Origin: Actinomycetospora chibensis
GTDB lineage: Bacteria > Actinomycetota > Actinomycetes > Mycobacteriales > Pseudonocardiaceae
Assembly (NCBI RefSeq): GCF_028737215.1
Contig: NZ_JAQZAM010000009.1
Location: 124,001 to 188,000, forward strand
Direction of reading: 5' to 3'
Length of the DNA stretch: 64,000 nucleotides
Part shown: positions 53,504 to 62,008 of the stretch, piece by piece
Numbering within the stretch: position 1 is the first letter of the stretch
How the letters are laid out: each line of letters opens with the position of its first letter
Notes under the pieces: generated by a model
The model's database searches: none
What the model was told of the DNA's origin: nothing
Seen by the model: the letters and a program-made list of their open reading frames with translations, nothing else
Translations under genes and position numbers: made by a program

Positions 53504-53547
53504 TAGTCCCGACGGCGGTCCAGGCGTAGTCCGATGACTAGTCCCGA
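53504..53547. promoter_or_regulatory. TAGTCC(C)GA repeats before XRE-TPR gene
   Basis: TAGTCCCGA (53504-53512), TAGTCCGA (53527-53534) and TAGTCCCGA (53539-53547). The last two enclose the palindrome GACTAGTC. They lie 65-107 bp upstream of the regulator start at 53611 and are probably its binding sites. Confidence 0.45.
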
Positions 53548-53610
53548 GCCCCTCGACGCCTTGTCACGGCTACCGTCGAGCGGTCGTTACGACTCGAGAC
53601 AGGACCGCTG

Positions 53611-54933
53611 ATGGACGGGCAGCCGGCGCGGTTCCGCGCTTTCCGCGAGGAACGTGGGTGGACTCAGCGCGACGTCGCCGAGCACGTCCAGCGGCTCGCG
53701 TGGGCGAAGCACGGCGACCACGTGGGCGTTAACGCGGACATGATCGCGAAGTGGGAACGCGGCGCGAAGGGTGTCAGCGCCTACTACCGCGAGCTCCTGG
53801 CGCTCCTGTTCGGTGTCGAACCCCGCATGCTCGGGCTCCGCACCAACCCTCGCGGCCCGGAAGTCGCTGCAGCGGTCGACGACCTCAGCCGCGGCGCGTA
53901 CCAGCTGCTCGATCACCTCGGCCCGGGCGCTGAGGTGATCCGGACACGTGTCGTGCAGGTCGTCGAGGACCAGGTCGCACGGCGACGCACGCTGCTTACC
54001 GTGATGGGATTGCTGTCGATGAGTGCCGAAGACTCCGGAGACGCGACGGCTGCGACCAGTGGGACGTTCGACGACCTCAGCGACCGTTATCAGGAGCGAT
54101 ATCACTCGTCGGACCCCGTCGCGCTGTTCACCGTCGCGCTCGCCCATCTCGATGCCGTTTCCGCAGCCGCGAGGCGGACGTCGGGACGAGAGCAGATGCG
54201 GTTGATCGCCAACCAGGCGCGCAGCGCGACCCTGGTCGGACGGCTCAGCTTCTTCGACCTCGACGACTCGATGGCCGCGCGAGGTCACTACACCCTCGCC
54301 GCCGAAGCGGCCCACGAGGCGGGGGACGCTCAGCAGGAAGCTGCAGCCCTCGCCCACCTCGCGTTCGTCCCAGCCTCCGCGGGCGCGTCAACGGCGGCCC
54401 TCGACCACCTCGCCGCAGCGCGGGTCGCGCTCGCCAGTCAGCCCCACCCGTTGATCAGCTCCTGGGTCGATGCGATCGAGTCCGAGGTGCTGGCCAACGC
54501 CGGGGAGCACATGGCCGCCCTGTCCGCGATCAATCGGGCGCGAGAGGCGCTGTCGTCGGGAGCGGTTGATGACGACGGGCCGCGGTGGTTCGACTACTAC
54601 GACGCGACGCGGCTCGCGGGCTTCGCCGGCTACGCCAACCTGCTCGCAGGGCGCTACGACGCGGCTCGGGCCGAGCTCGAGGAGGCGCTGAACCTCCCCT
54701 TGGCTGCTGCGAAGCAGCGCTCGGTGCTGCTATCCGATCTCGCGACGGTCCACTACCGGGACGGCGAGCTCGACGAGGCCTGCCGCATCGCGATCTCAGC
54801 GGTCGACGAGCTCGCGCAGGCGGGCTACGCAACAGGATCGGATCGAGTGCGCTCGTTCCTCCGCCTCGTCCACTCCCACGCCTCGTCGCCCGCGGTCCGC
54901 ACGCTCAACGAGCGCGTGTCCTCCCTCAACTGA
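53611..54933 (+). CDS. XRE-family regulator with TPR-like repeats
   Basis: 440 residues from ATG 53611 (AGGA 7 bp upstream). N-terminal HTH (FRAFREERGWTQRDVAEHVQ, MIAKWERGAKG) and the family segment YYRELLALLFGVEPRMLGLR, as in the regulator at 47061. Helical repeats follow (about 160-440), with TPR-like units such as AGRYDAARAELEEALNLP. Ligand-sensing regulator. It is followed 11 bp later by a HAD hydrolase, probably in one transcript. Confidence 0.82.
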   Translation: MDGQPARFRAFREERGWTQRDVAEHVQRLAWAKHGDHVGVNADMIAKWERGAKGVSAYYRELLALLFGVEPRMLGLRTNPRGPEVAAAVDDLSRGAYQLLDHLGPGAEVIRTRVVQVVEDQVARRRTLLTVMGLLSMSAEDSGDATAATSGTFDDLSDRYQERYHSSDPVALFTVALAHLDAVSAAARRTSGREQMRLIANQARSATLVGRLSFFDLDDSMAARGHYTLAAEAAHEAGDAQQEAAALAHLAFVPASAGASTAALDHLAAARVALASQPHPLISSWVDAIESEVLANAGEHMAALSAINRAREALSSGAVDDDGPRWFDYYDATRLAGFAGYANLLAGRYDAARAELEEALNLPLAAAKQRSVLLSDLATVHYRDGELDEACRIAISAVDELAQAGYATGSDRVRSFLRLVHSHASSPAVRTLNERVSSLN

Positions 54934-54944
54934 CCGGAGCCTGC

Positions 54945-55595
54945 ATGACCATCCGCGCCGTGTGGTTCGACGTCGGCGAGGTCCTCATCGACGAGACCCG
55001 CGAGTACGGCGCCTGGGCCGACTGGCTCGGCGTCCCCCGGCACACCTTCTCCGCCGTCTTCGGCGCAGTCATCGCTCGAGGCGGCGACTATCGCGAGGTC
55101 TTCGAACACTTCCGACCAGGCTTCGACCTTGCTGCCGAGCGCGAGGCACGCGTCCGGGTCGGGCTCGGCGAGTACCTCAACGCGCACGACCTCTACCCCG
55201 ACGTCCGGACATGTCTGCAGGCACTCCGCGACCGAGGGTTGTTCGTGGGCGTAGCCGGCAATCAGACCGTGAGAGCGGGTGCATTCCTTCGCGAGCTTCA
55301 CCTGCCGGTCGATGCACTCGCCACGTCGGACGACTGGGGCGTCGCCAAGCCCGACGTCGCCTTCTTCCACAAGCTCGTCGCCGTCTCCGGCCACCCGCCC
55401 AACGAGATCGCCTACGTCGGCGACCGGCTCGACAACGACATCGCGCCGGCGGCCGAAGCCGGACTACGGACCGTTCAGCTGCGTCGAGGACCCTGGGCGC
55501 ACGTCGTTCAGCGCGGTCTCGTAGGGCCGTCAGCAACAACAACGTCGCTGGACGATCTTCCCGCCCTCACGATGACGTCAGCACTCGCGTACTGA
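54945..55595 (+). CDS. HAD-superfamily hydrolase
   Basis: 216 residues from ATG 54945. Motif I is present as VWFDVGEVLIDE; the usual second Asp (DxD) is Gly-Glu here (D-V-G-E). Motif II is GVAGNQT, motif III has the Lys in WGVAKPDVAFF, and motif IV is YVGDRLDNDI. The change of the second acidic residue is common in non-phosphatase or dehalogenase-like HAD enzymes. Cytoplasmic; substrate unknown. Follows the XRE-TPR gene. Confidence 0.85.
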   Translation: MTIRAVWFDVGEVLIDETREYGAWADWLGVPRHTFSAVFGAVIARGGDYREVFEHFRPGFDLAAEREARVRVGLGEYLNAHDLYPDVRTCLQALRDRGLFVGVAGNQTVRAGAFLRELHLPVDALATSDDWGVAKPDVAFFHKLVAVSGHPPNEIAYVGDRLDNDIAPAAEAGLRTVQLRRGPWAHVVQRGLVGPSATTTSLDDLPALTMTSALAY

Positions 55596-55928
55596 GCCGC
55601 GAGCCCGACAGCCGGACCTGGCTCCGCTCCGTCGAGTCTGACGACGTCGCCGGTCGGTCACGCTCGGCCTGTCGAGTGGACCGTGCTCGAACACGGGTCG
55701 GTAGCGCGCCATTGCGGGCACGAGCTGGTTGATCCTGATCGCGCCGGCACGAGTTCGAGCGGCATGCCGCCCGGCGCGCCACAAGCCCTCAAGGCGCGTC
55801 GCCATGCCCCCCGCGCCGCGGTGACCGACTCGTGACCTGAGCGCGGTAACGCAGCGTGCCCGGCACGCGAGATCCTTTCCGAGCGCACTCGAGCCGTCGG
55901 GGCCGCGCCACGTCTCGGGGGGACCTCC
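55596..55928. other. 333-bp gap, no gene seen
   Basis: High-GC DNA between the HAD gene and the DUF4190-type protein gene. No convincing reading frame, repeat or terminator was found on either strand. The end should contain the promoter of the gene at 55929. Confidence 0.4.
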
Positions 55929-56576
55929 ATGACCCAGCAGTACGTGCCGCCGCCCGGCCACCAGCCCTACTACCCGCCGCCCACGGCGTCGCAGCGCACG
56001 AACGGCATGGCGACCGCCGGATTCGTCGTCGCGCTCTGCGGCGCGGTCCTCTCGATCATCCCGTTCCTCGGGATCGTGGCCTGGATCGTCGCACCGGTCG
56101 GCATCGTGCTCTCCATCATCGGGCTGACACGCGTGGGCCAGCTCGGCGGCCGCGGCATGGCCGTCAGCGGAGTCATCCTCGGCGCGGCGGGCCTCCTCAT
56201 CTGCATGCTGTGGCTGATCGGGCTCGCCGCCGCCACCACGCCGCCGAGCGGCTCGACGTACACGACGCCGCGGTCATACTCCGCACCGTCCTACTCGGCG
56301 CCAGCGCGCTCGACAGCGCCCACCACGCAGGCGATGCCCTCGGTGAACGGGCCGTTCGAGGACGGCACCTACCTCGTGGGCTCGGAGCTGACCGCGGGTA
56401 CCTACCGCACCGACGGGTCCGGCGGCTCCTGCTACTGGGAGCGGCTGCGCGACACCTCAGGCGAGTTCGGCGCAATCATCTCGAACCAAGCGGTCTCCGG
56501 CCCGAGCACGATGACGGTGCAGTCGTCGGACAACGCGGTGCGCTTCTCCGGCGGATGTACCTGGACGCGCCGCTAA
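55929..56576 (+). CDS. DUF4190-like membrane protein with GTYxVG/CxW repeat-family domain
   Basis: 215 residues from ATG 55929. A short Pro/Tyr-rich N-terminus is followed by the DUF4190-type pair of helices (GMATAGFVVALCGAVLSIIP; GIVAWIVAPVGIVLSIIGL) with RVGQLGGRGMAVSG, and a third hydrophobic helix (ILGAAGLLICMLWLIG). A Ser/Thr linker and the C-terminal domain (GTYLVGSELTAGTYRTDG to RFSGGCTWTRR) complete it. Third copy of this domain in the window, most similar to 17059. Function unknown. Confidence 0.7.
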   Translation: MTQQYVPPPGHQPYYPPPTASQRTNGMATAGFVVALCGAVLSIIPFLGIVAWIVAPVGIVLSIIGLTRVGQLGGRGMAVSGVILGAAGLLICMLWLIGLAAATTPPSGSTYTTPRSYSAPSYSAPARSTAPTTQAMPSVNGPFEDGTYLVGSELTAGTYRTDGSGGSCYWERLRDTSGEFGAIISNQAVSGPSTMTVQSSDNAVRFSGGCTWTRR

Positions 56577-56592
56577 CCGGCCGTTGAACCTC

Positions 56593-56620
56593 CGCCCCAC
56601 CCGCCCTCGCGGGTGGGGCG
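56593..56620. terminator. Strong hairpin terminator
   Basis: CGCCCCACCCGC (56593-56604) and GCGGGTGGGGCG (56609-56620) pair perfectly over 12 bp around the loop CCTC, 16 bp past the stop of the gene at 55929. Likely terminates it; the relaxase converges from the right. Confidence 0.8.
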
Positions 56621-56712
56621 CTATCTGCTCTGGTCGCGCCCGCAGCCCCTCCCAGGGCCCTAGCGAAAGAGGGCCGCCGACCGTCGGCTTGCTGCGTGCT
56701 CACGACAGCAGA

Positions 56713-59700
56713 TCAAGCGCGATCAGGCTCCCGGTCCGGCTCCGGCTCAGCGACCGATGGGGCACGCTCCTCAACAGCCGCGTGCGATGCGCCTCGTCGC
56801 TGGAGGAGCTCGAGCGCCTCGCGGGCCCGGGCGACCGCGCCGTCCAAGTCGTCCTCGTGAGGTGCGGGCTCACCTGAAGGACCTGGTTCAGGGCGCCGCT
56901 CCTCCTCGGCCGCGTTCACAGGCTCGGGTTGGGGCTCCCGCTCGACCCACTCGGGCTCACATGGTGGGTCGGTGCGCGCAACGGGCGGGGCCTCGCCCTG
57001 ATCCGCTTCGAGCGGGACCTCGCGCTCGTGCAGCTCTCGTCGGGCACGAGAGGCCTTCTCGCGAGACTCGGCCGTCTCGTCGTGCCACCGCGCGCGGGCA
57101 TCGTGGATCAGTTCCAACTTCTCGGCGCGGTCTGCCTGCCATTGCACGAAGGCTCGATGGCTTTCAGCACGTTGGAGAAGTGCGGACCGCTCCTCGTCAC
57201 CTGGCGCGACGGCGGCTTCAGCCTGGGCAAGCTCGGCCCGCGTCGTGTAGTCGGCGACGCGCTGACGTGTCTCGCGGAGGACGTCGGCGACGTGCAGCGG
57301 CGCCCACGTCTCCTCGCGCTCGTACGCCGCGACCAGCGCCTTGAGCTCCTCGTCCGTCGCCGCGCTGTAGTCGCGCAGCGCCTCAGGTGCGCCAAGGGCC
57401 TCGTAGGCGCGGACCCACGCAGCGCGCGCCTCCGGGTTCTCCCGCGATGGCGCCGGACCGAGGCCGTCCCGCTGAGGTGCGTAGAGCTCGTGGTACGCCG
57501 CGACCGCGCCGGCGCGACCGGACCACTCGGCACGGGCGAGCGGGTCGTCCGGCACCTCGCCGAGGTGCTGCTGCGCCCAGGGCGGCGGCTCGGCGGCCGC
57601 GAGTTCGCCGAGTCGCTCCTGGCGGCGGTCCATCTCGGCGGCCACGCCGGCGAGGTAGCCCGCGATCTTGTCGTCGCCCCGCGGCGTCCTGTCCGCCCAC
57701 GTCGAACCTCGCGGTTCGGCGACCCGTTCCTCCGCGGCCTGCCGCAGGCGCCAGCGCAAGACATGGGACATCGACCGCGCCGAGCTCAGCTCGCTGCGGC
57801 CGACGGCCTCGTCCAATAGATCGTCGGGGTCGTGCCCGTCGATCTCGATCTCGTGCATCGCCCGGAGGAGCCTCCCGAACCCCGGCTCGTCGACGAGCGC
57901 CTCGGTGGCTTCCGGGCCGACGTGGTTGAGCAGTCGGTCGGTGTTGATGTCCCGCCGGTACTCCGCGCCGACGCCGGACCACACGACGCCGAGCGCGAGG
58001 AGGGACTCGCTGTGGTCGGTCTCGTCGGCGAGGACCTCGGTGGCCGTGCGGTCATCCCGCTCGCGCTCGAGGACGTCGGTGAGGACTTCCATGTAGTCGG
58101 CGCGCAGCGGCTCGACGTACTGGTCGTCGTCGACCTCGGCCGCGGTCGTGACCCAGGCGGTGTTGGAGCGGGCGCCCCGCGTCATCGCGACGTAGAACGC
58201 GTCCCGCGTCGTTGCCGAGTCGACCAGTGTGTGCGCGGTATCGACCGTGCGGCCCTGCGCGGAGTGCACGGTCCCCGCGTAGGCCAGGGTGAGGTGGGCG
58301 CCGACGTACTCGGGGTCGAGGACGACGCGGGGGCCGTCGCGCCCGTCGGCGGGATCGACGACGAGAGAGCCGTCCGCGAGCCGGCGTTCCACCCGCCAGA
58401 CCTCGCGGTTGACGACGGGCCGGGCCGGGCCGGCCATCTGATCGGGGACCCACATGTTGCGCCGCGTCTGGACGAGGTCCCCACGGCTGGCCGTGTTGCC
58501 GTCCCGCAGAACCGCCGGGTCGGCGTCGGGCTCGACGTGGCCGAGTCGAATGAGCTGGGTCCGGATCTGTCCGGCGATGTCCGCCGCCTGGCCGTTGGTG
58601 GCCGTGATGAGGAGCGATCGTTGGCCGGCGAGCGTGTCGGCGAGATAGGCCGAGGTGGCCTTCTCGACGACGGTGTCGGCATGGCCGGCGCGGACCCGCC
58701 CGTGGTCGTCGTAGGTCTGGAGGGCCGCGACGTCGCCCCGGCGGAGGCCCAGCGACGCTTCCCCCTCCCAGCTCTCACGGAAGCGCCTCGGCTCGGCGAG
58801 ACGGAACACGGGCCCGCCAGGAGCGGGCACGTCTTCGGGATGCGCGCGAGCGAGGTGGGCGAGGACGCCACCAGCGCCGACGGGACCGAGCTGCTTGTCG
58901 TCGCCGGTCAGGACGATCTTGCCGTGGGCGGCTTCCATCAGGGCTCGCACGCGGTCGAGCTGGTCGGTCGCCGACATCCCGGCCTCGTCGACGATGAGGA
59001 GACACCCGTACGGCAGGGGTTCCGCTGCCCGACCGTCCGGCCGTGGCTCGTGCCGTTGCAGGAAGCGGGCGACGTTGACCGCCGCGACCCCGTCGTCGGC
59101 GAGTACGTCGGCGGCGGCCTGCGATGTGGCCACGCCAATGGCCGGTGTGCCGTGGCTCTCGGCCCAGGCGGCGGTCAGCGCCGCCATCGTGAGGGACTTG
59201 CCCGTGCCAGCGGGTCCGATCAGTGCGTCGGCCCGTCGCGAGGACCCGAGGATGCCGATGACGGCGGCTCGCTGGTGCGGGTCGAGTCCGAGAGCGTCGA
59301 GCTCCGCGTCGAGCGCGCCGAGGGTCTCGTCGATCAGCATGGGTGCGCCGCCGGTGCGGGTGAGCCCCAACAGCCGCTCCTCGGCGTCGAGCTGGTCGAG
59401 GGTCGCGAAGCGCTCGTCACGGTGCGGCCGAAAACGTGGGCGGCCGTCGGAGTCTCGTCGCAGGGCCGCAGGAGTGGGGACGACCTCGCCCGGGGTCAGC
59501 GCGACGACGCCGGCGCCGAGGCCCTCGCCATCGGTCGCGAGGGACTCCAGCAGCTCGTGGTGCTCGGCGGGCTCCAGACCGAGCCCGGCCGGGAGCTCAG
59601 CGTTGAGAGCAGCCAACAGGTCGTAGTGCGTCCAGGTCGCTCGGGCGCTCTGGACGCGGTGGACCGCTGCGGCGATGACCCTGTCGCGGTTCCACCTCGG

Positions 59701-60918
59701 CAGGTCTTGGTGCTCGGGCGCCTCCCGTGCGGCGTCGACACCGTCGAGGACGCCCTCGAGCCGAAGCGACCAGGACCGCTCGAGATCCTCGGCCGGGACG
59801 TCCTGCTTCAGCTGACGCGTGGAGCGGGCGGCGTGCTGCGCGGCGACTGTGACGTCGTACGGGCTCGGCGGCCGGCCGTGGCGTTCCGTGTAGTCGGCGA
59901 TGAAGTCGCCGACCGCCGCCACCACCTCGCTGCGGCGCTGGGAGAAGGCGTCGCGCACCTCCGGCGGGATGGCGTGGATCTCGCGGGCCTTTCCGTCCGG
60001 CCGCATGGCGAACTCGACGCTGAGAGCGCGGTTCAGCGCCTCCTCGTACGTTCGCTCGTAGGCCGCACCGGCAGCGGCACGTGCGCGGTAGAGCCCTCGA
60101 CTGTCGACCGTGCGCCACTCCGCGTCGCCCTCGCACCGCACGCGGTTGAGGACGGCGACGTGGGTGTGGAGCTGAGGGTCGCCCGCCCGCGAGGTGCTGT
60201 GGTCGAACTCCACCGCCGTCCATGTCCGTGCCGCGACGTACTCCCCCACGGAGCGGCCGTCCTTCGCACGTCCGTGGTAGCCGGCGCGCGAGTAGCCGGC
60301 CTCCTCCTGCAGGTACTTCATCGCCGCATCGACGCCGGCCCGGTGCGCGGCCCCCACCTGCTCCGCCTCCTCGCGCCGGCCCGCCACGCTCAGCGCGGCG
60401 TAGAGCACCGAGACCGACTTGGCCGGCGAGAAGGTGAGGTCGTAGTAGCCGACGGCCTTGCGCTGGCTCCCGCGCACCCGCCACTCGATCTCCGTCCGTC
60501 GCTCCGGCGTGGCGTCGGGTTCGGCGGCGAGCGCCCGCTCGATCCGCTCCTCGGCGCTGAGGTAGCGCCGGGGCGGCGATCCGAGGGGCTCGCCGGTCGA
60601 CGCGTGCTCCAAGCGCCCGAAGACCGCACGGACCTCGTCGTCACGCGGTGCCGCGGAGCGATCGACGCCGACGTCGTCGGTGCCGCTACCCCACCACCTC
60701 ACGCTGCCGTCGGCCTCACGCGAGCGGAGCAGGTAGTCGGCGCCGGACTCAGCCGGTCCAGCGCTGCCTTCGGCCCCTAACTCGCGCTCCTCGTTCTCGG
60801 GGTCCGACGGCTCGGGGTGTCGTTCCTCCGTGCTCCGCTCGCCCTCGCGGCAGCCCGACTGGCGAAGGAGGTAATCGACACCCGCCGCGCCCGCCGAGAT
60901 CGGGGTGATGCTGAGCAC
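56713..60918 (-). CDS. MobF-type relaxase-helicase (TrwC/TraI-like)
   Basis: 1401 residues from ATG 60916-60918. The relaxase domain (about 1-400) has YLL tyrosine segments and the histidine triad region DPQLHTHVAVLN. The helicase domain carries Walker A (LIGPAGTGKSLTMAALTAAW), Walker B (CLLIVDEAGM) and RecD-like motifs (LTGDDKQLGP, AYAGTVHSAQGRTVD, FYVAMTRGARSNTAW). A charged coiled C-terminus follows (about 1130-1401). It nicks oriT and unwinds the strand for transfer. The N-terminus is odd: two similar YLLR units (residues 16-19 and 62-65) are separated by an acidic insert. Confidence 0.92.
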   Translation of the reverse strand: MLSITPISAGAAGVDYLLRQSGCREGERSTEERHPEPSDPENEERELGAEGSAGPAESGADYLLRSREADGSVRWWGSGTDDVGVDRSAAPRDDEVRAVFGRLEHASTGEPLGSPPRRYLSAEERIERALAAEPDATPERRTEIEWRVRGSQRKAVGYYDLTFSPAKSVSVLYAALSVAGRREEAEQVGAAHRAGVDAAMKYLQEEAGYSRAGYHGRAKDGRSVGEYVAARTWTAVEFDHSTSRAGDPQLHTHVAVLNRVRCEGDAEWRTVDSRGLYRARAAAGAAYERTYEEALNRALSVEFAMRPDGKAREIHAIPPEVRDAFSQRRSEVVAAVGDFIADYTERHGRPPSPYDVTVAAQHAARSTRQLKQDVPAEDLERSWSLRLEGVLDGVDAAREAPEHQDLPRWNRDRVIAAAVHRVQSARATWTHYDLLAALNAELPAGLGLEPAEHHELLESLATDGEGLGAGVVALTPGEVVPTPAALRRDSDGRPRFRPHRDERFATLDQLDAEERLLGLTRTGGAPMLIDETLGALDAELDALGLDPHQRAAVIGILGSSRRADALIGPAGTGKSLTMAALTAAWAESHGTPAIGVATSQAAADVLADDGVAAVNVARFLQRHEPRPDGRAAEPLPYGCLLIVDEAGMSATDQLDRVRALMEAAHGKIVLTGDDKQLGPVGAGGVLAHLARAHPEDVPAPGGPVFRLAEPRRFRESWEGEASLGLRRGDVAALQTYDDHGRVRAGHADTVVEKATSAYLADTLAGQRSLLITATNGQAADIAGQIRTQLIRLGHVEPDADPAVLRDGNTASRGDLVQTRRNMWVPDQMAGPARPVVNREVWRVERRLADGSLVVDPADGRDGPRVVLDPEYVGAHLTLAYAGTVHSAQGRTVDTAHTLVDSATTRDAFYVAMTRGARSNTAWVTTAAEVDDDQYVEPLRADYMEVLTDVLERERDDRTATEVLADETDHSESLLALGVVWSGVGAEYRRDINTDRLLNHVGPEATEALVDEPGFGRLLRAMHEIEIDGHDPDDLLDEAVGRSELSSARSMSHVLRWRLRQAAEERVAEPRGSTWADRTPRGDDKIAGYLAGVAAEMDRRQERLGELAAAEPPPWAQQHLGEVPDDPLARAEWSGRAGAVAAYHELYAPQRDGLGPAPSRENPEARAAWVRAYEALGAPEALRDYSAATDEELKALVAAYEREETWAPLHVADVLRETRQRVADYTTRAELAQAEAAVAPGDEERSALLQRAESHRAFVQWQADRAEKLELIHDARARWHDETAESREKASRARRELHEREVPLEADQGEAPPVARTDPPCEPEWVEREPQPEPVNAAEEERRPEPGPSGEPAPHEDDLDGAVARAREALELLQRRGASHAAVEERAPSVAEPEPDREPDRA

Positions 60919-60929
60919 TCATCGAAATT

Positions 60930-60956
60930 ACCAAGATCATTAGCTAATGCCTTGGT
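60930..60956. other. Nested palindrome upstream of relaxase, oriT candidate
   Basis: ACCAAG (60930-60935) and CTTGGT (60951-60956) enclose the perfect palindrome ATTAGCTAAT (60939-60948). The surrounding 100 bp (60919-61020) are markedly AT-richer than both neighbours. It lies 12 bp upstream of the MobF relaxase start, where oriT sites of this class are often found. The nick site cannot be read from sequence alone. Confidence 0.5.
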
Positions 60957-61049
60957 GTATCTCTTCTTTCAGTCAGAGGTCACCAGCATCAGGCACAGGG
61001 GGTATCGCCGGCTATCTTGACATTGCAAGACTCTGCTTGCAGAAGATGC

Positions 61050-61439
61050 TCAGAGCGACGCTTGATCGCACTGACGAGGAATGCGCGCGGACCCATTCGC
61101 GCGCCGAGCTCGAAGGTCGGTGGCGACGCGGCGCCAGTCCGTAGCGCCGGAAATCGCGTAAGACGCCTCGACATGGGCGCGGGCGGCCGCGTCGGCGCGC
61201 GACCACTGCTCGGCCCACCAGGCGAGTGCAGCCCGCACGGCCGCCTGCGTCTTGGTCCGGCCGTCGTCGAGGGCGCACCACTCGGGCGACCCGAAGACCG
61301 GGAGCGGACCGGCGGTCATCGCCTCAGAGCACCAGCGGTGTACCTCCTCGAGGGCCTCCGGCCACTCCATCGCGGACGGGACCGCCGCCGGGCACCAGGC
61401 CGGGGCGTCGATGGCCACGGCCTGCTCCGCCACGCTCAC
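61050..61439 (-). CDS. Hypothetical protein coupled to ECF sigma factor
   Basis: 129 residues from GTG 61437-61439 (GTGA overlap with the sigma gene stop). Trp-rich and helical (MEWPEALEEVHRWCSEAM, WAEQWSRADAAARAHVEASY); no membrane segment. Coupling suggests it acts with the sigma factor, for example as a cytoplasmic anti-sigma or partner, but it lacks a recognisable zinc HxxxCxxC motif. Not recognised. Confidence 0.55.
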   Translation of the reverse strand: MSVAEQAVAIDAPAWCPAAVPSAMEWPEALEEVHRWCSEAMTAGPLPVFGSPEWCALDDGRTKTQAAVRAALAWWAEQWSRADAAARAHVEASYAISGATDWRRVATDLRARRANGSARIPRQCDQASL

Positions 61440-62008
61440 CGCTCGAGCTTGCGCGCGAGCGTCTGCAGGGCACGGAACCGGCGCGACTTCACCGTGCCCA
61501 CCGGCAGCCTGAGGATGTCGGCCACCTGCTGCTGGTCGAGGTCGAGGAGATCGACCATGACGACGATGCGGCGGGCTTCCTCGGGCAGCCCCGCGAGCAG
61601 GTCCTCGATGACGGAGCGGTCGGCGGCGACGGCCGCGACGTCGACGGTGCTGAGCGGGTGGCGCTCGTCGTTGTCCAGCCACGGGACGGAGGGACGAGCA
61701 GCCCGACGACGGTAGACGTCCAGTGCCGCGTTGTAGGTGATGGTCGACAACCACGTCCGGAAGGCCGCGCGCCGGTCGAAGGTCGGCGCGCCTCGCAGCA
61801 TCGAGGCCAGCGCGGACTGAACGACGTCCTCGACGTCCTGGCCATCGTGGAGCACACGCCGCGCGATGAACCCCATGAGCCGCAGGTACCGCCGCGTCAA
61901 CACGACGAAGGCGTCCGGGTCCCCGGCCAGGTGCGCGTCCAGAAGGTCCAGGTCGTCTCGGTCCTCCAGCCGACGGTCGTCGGGACGGATGTTGTCGGAA
62001 GCGGGCAC
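61436..62008 (-). CDS. ECF-type RNA polymerase sigma factor
   Basis: 190 residues from GTG 62006-62008 (GGGGAGG upstream). Region 2: DAFVVLTRRYLRLMGFIARR, DVEDVVQSALASM, RTWLSTITYNAALDVYRRR. Region 4: LAGLPEEARRIVVMVDLLDL, QQQVADILRLPVGTVKSRRF. Standard two-domain ECF length. It redirects RNA polymerase to a small gene set, perhaps of the element. No canonical anti-sigma gene follows; the overlapping gene at 61050 is the only partner candidate. Confidence 0.85.
   Translation of the reverse strand: MPASDNIRPDDRRLEDRDDLDLLDAHLAGDPDAFVVLTRRYLRLMGFIARRVLHDGQDVEDVVQSALASMLRGAPTFDRRAAFRTWLSTITYNAALDVYRRRAARPSVPWLDNDERHPLSTVDVAAVAADRSVIEDLLAGLPEEARRIVVMVDLLDLDQQQVADILRLPVGTVKSRRFRALQTLARKLER

Noticed and set aside
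57832-60780. A 982-codon open frame opposite the relaxase
   Set aside because: It lies antisense to a gene with full relaxase-helicase motifs. Its product is Gly/Val/Arg-rich without any domain, typical of antisense frames at high GC.
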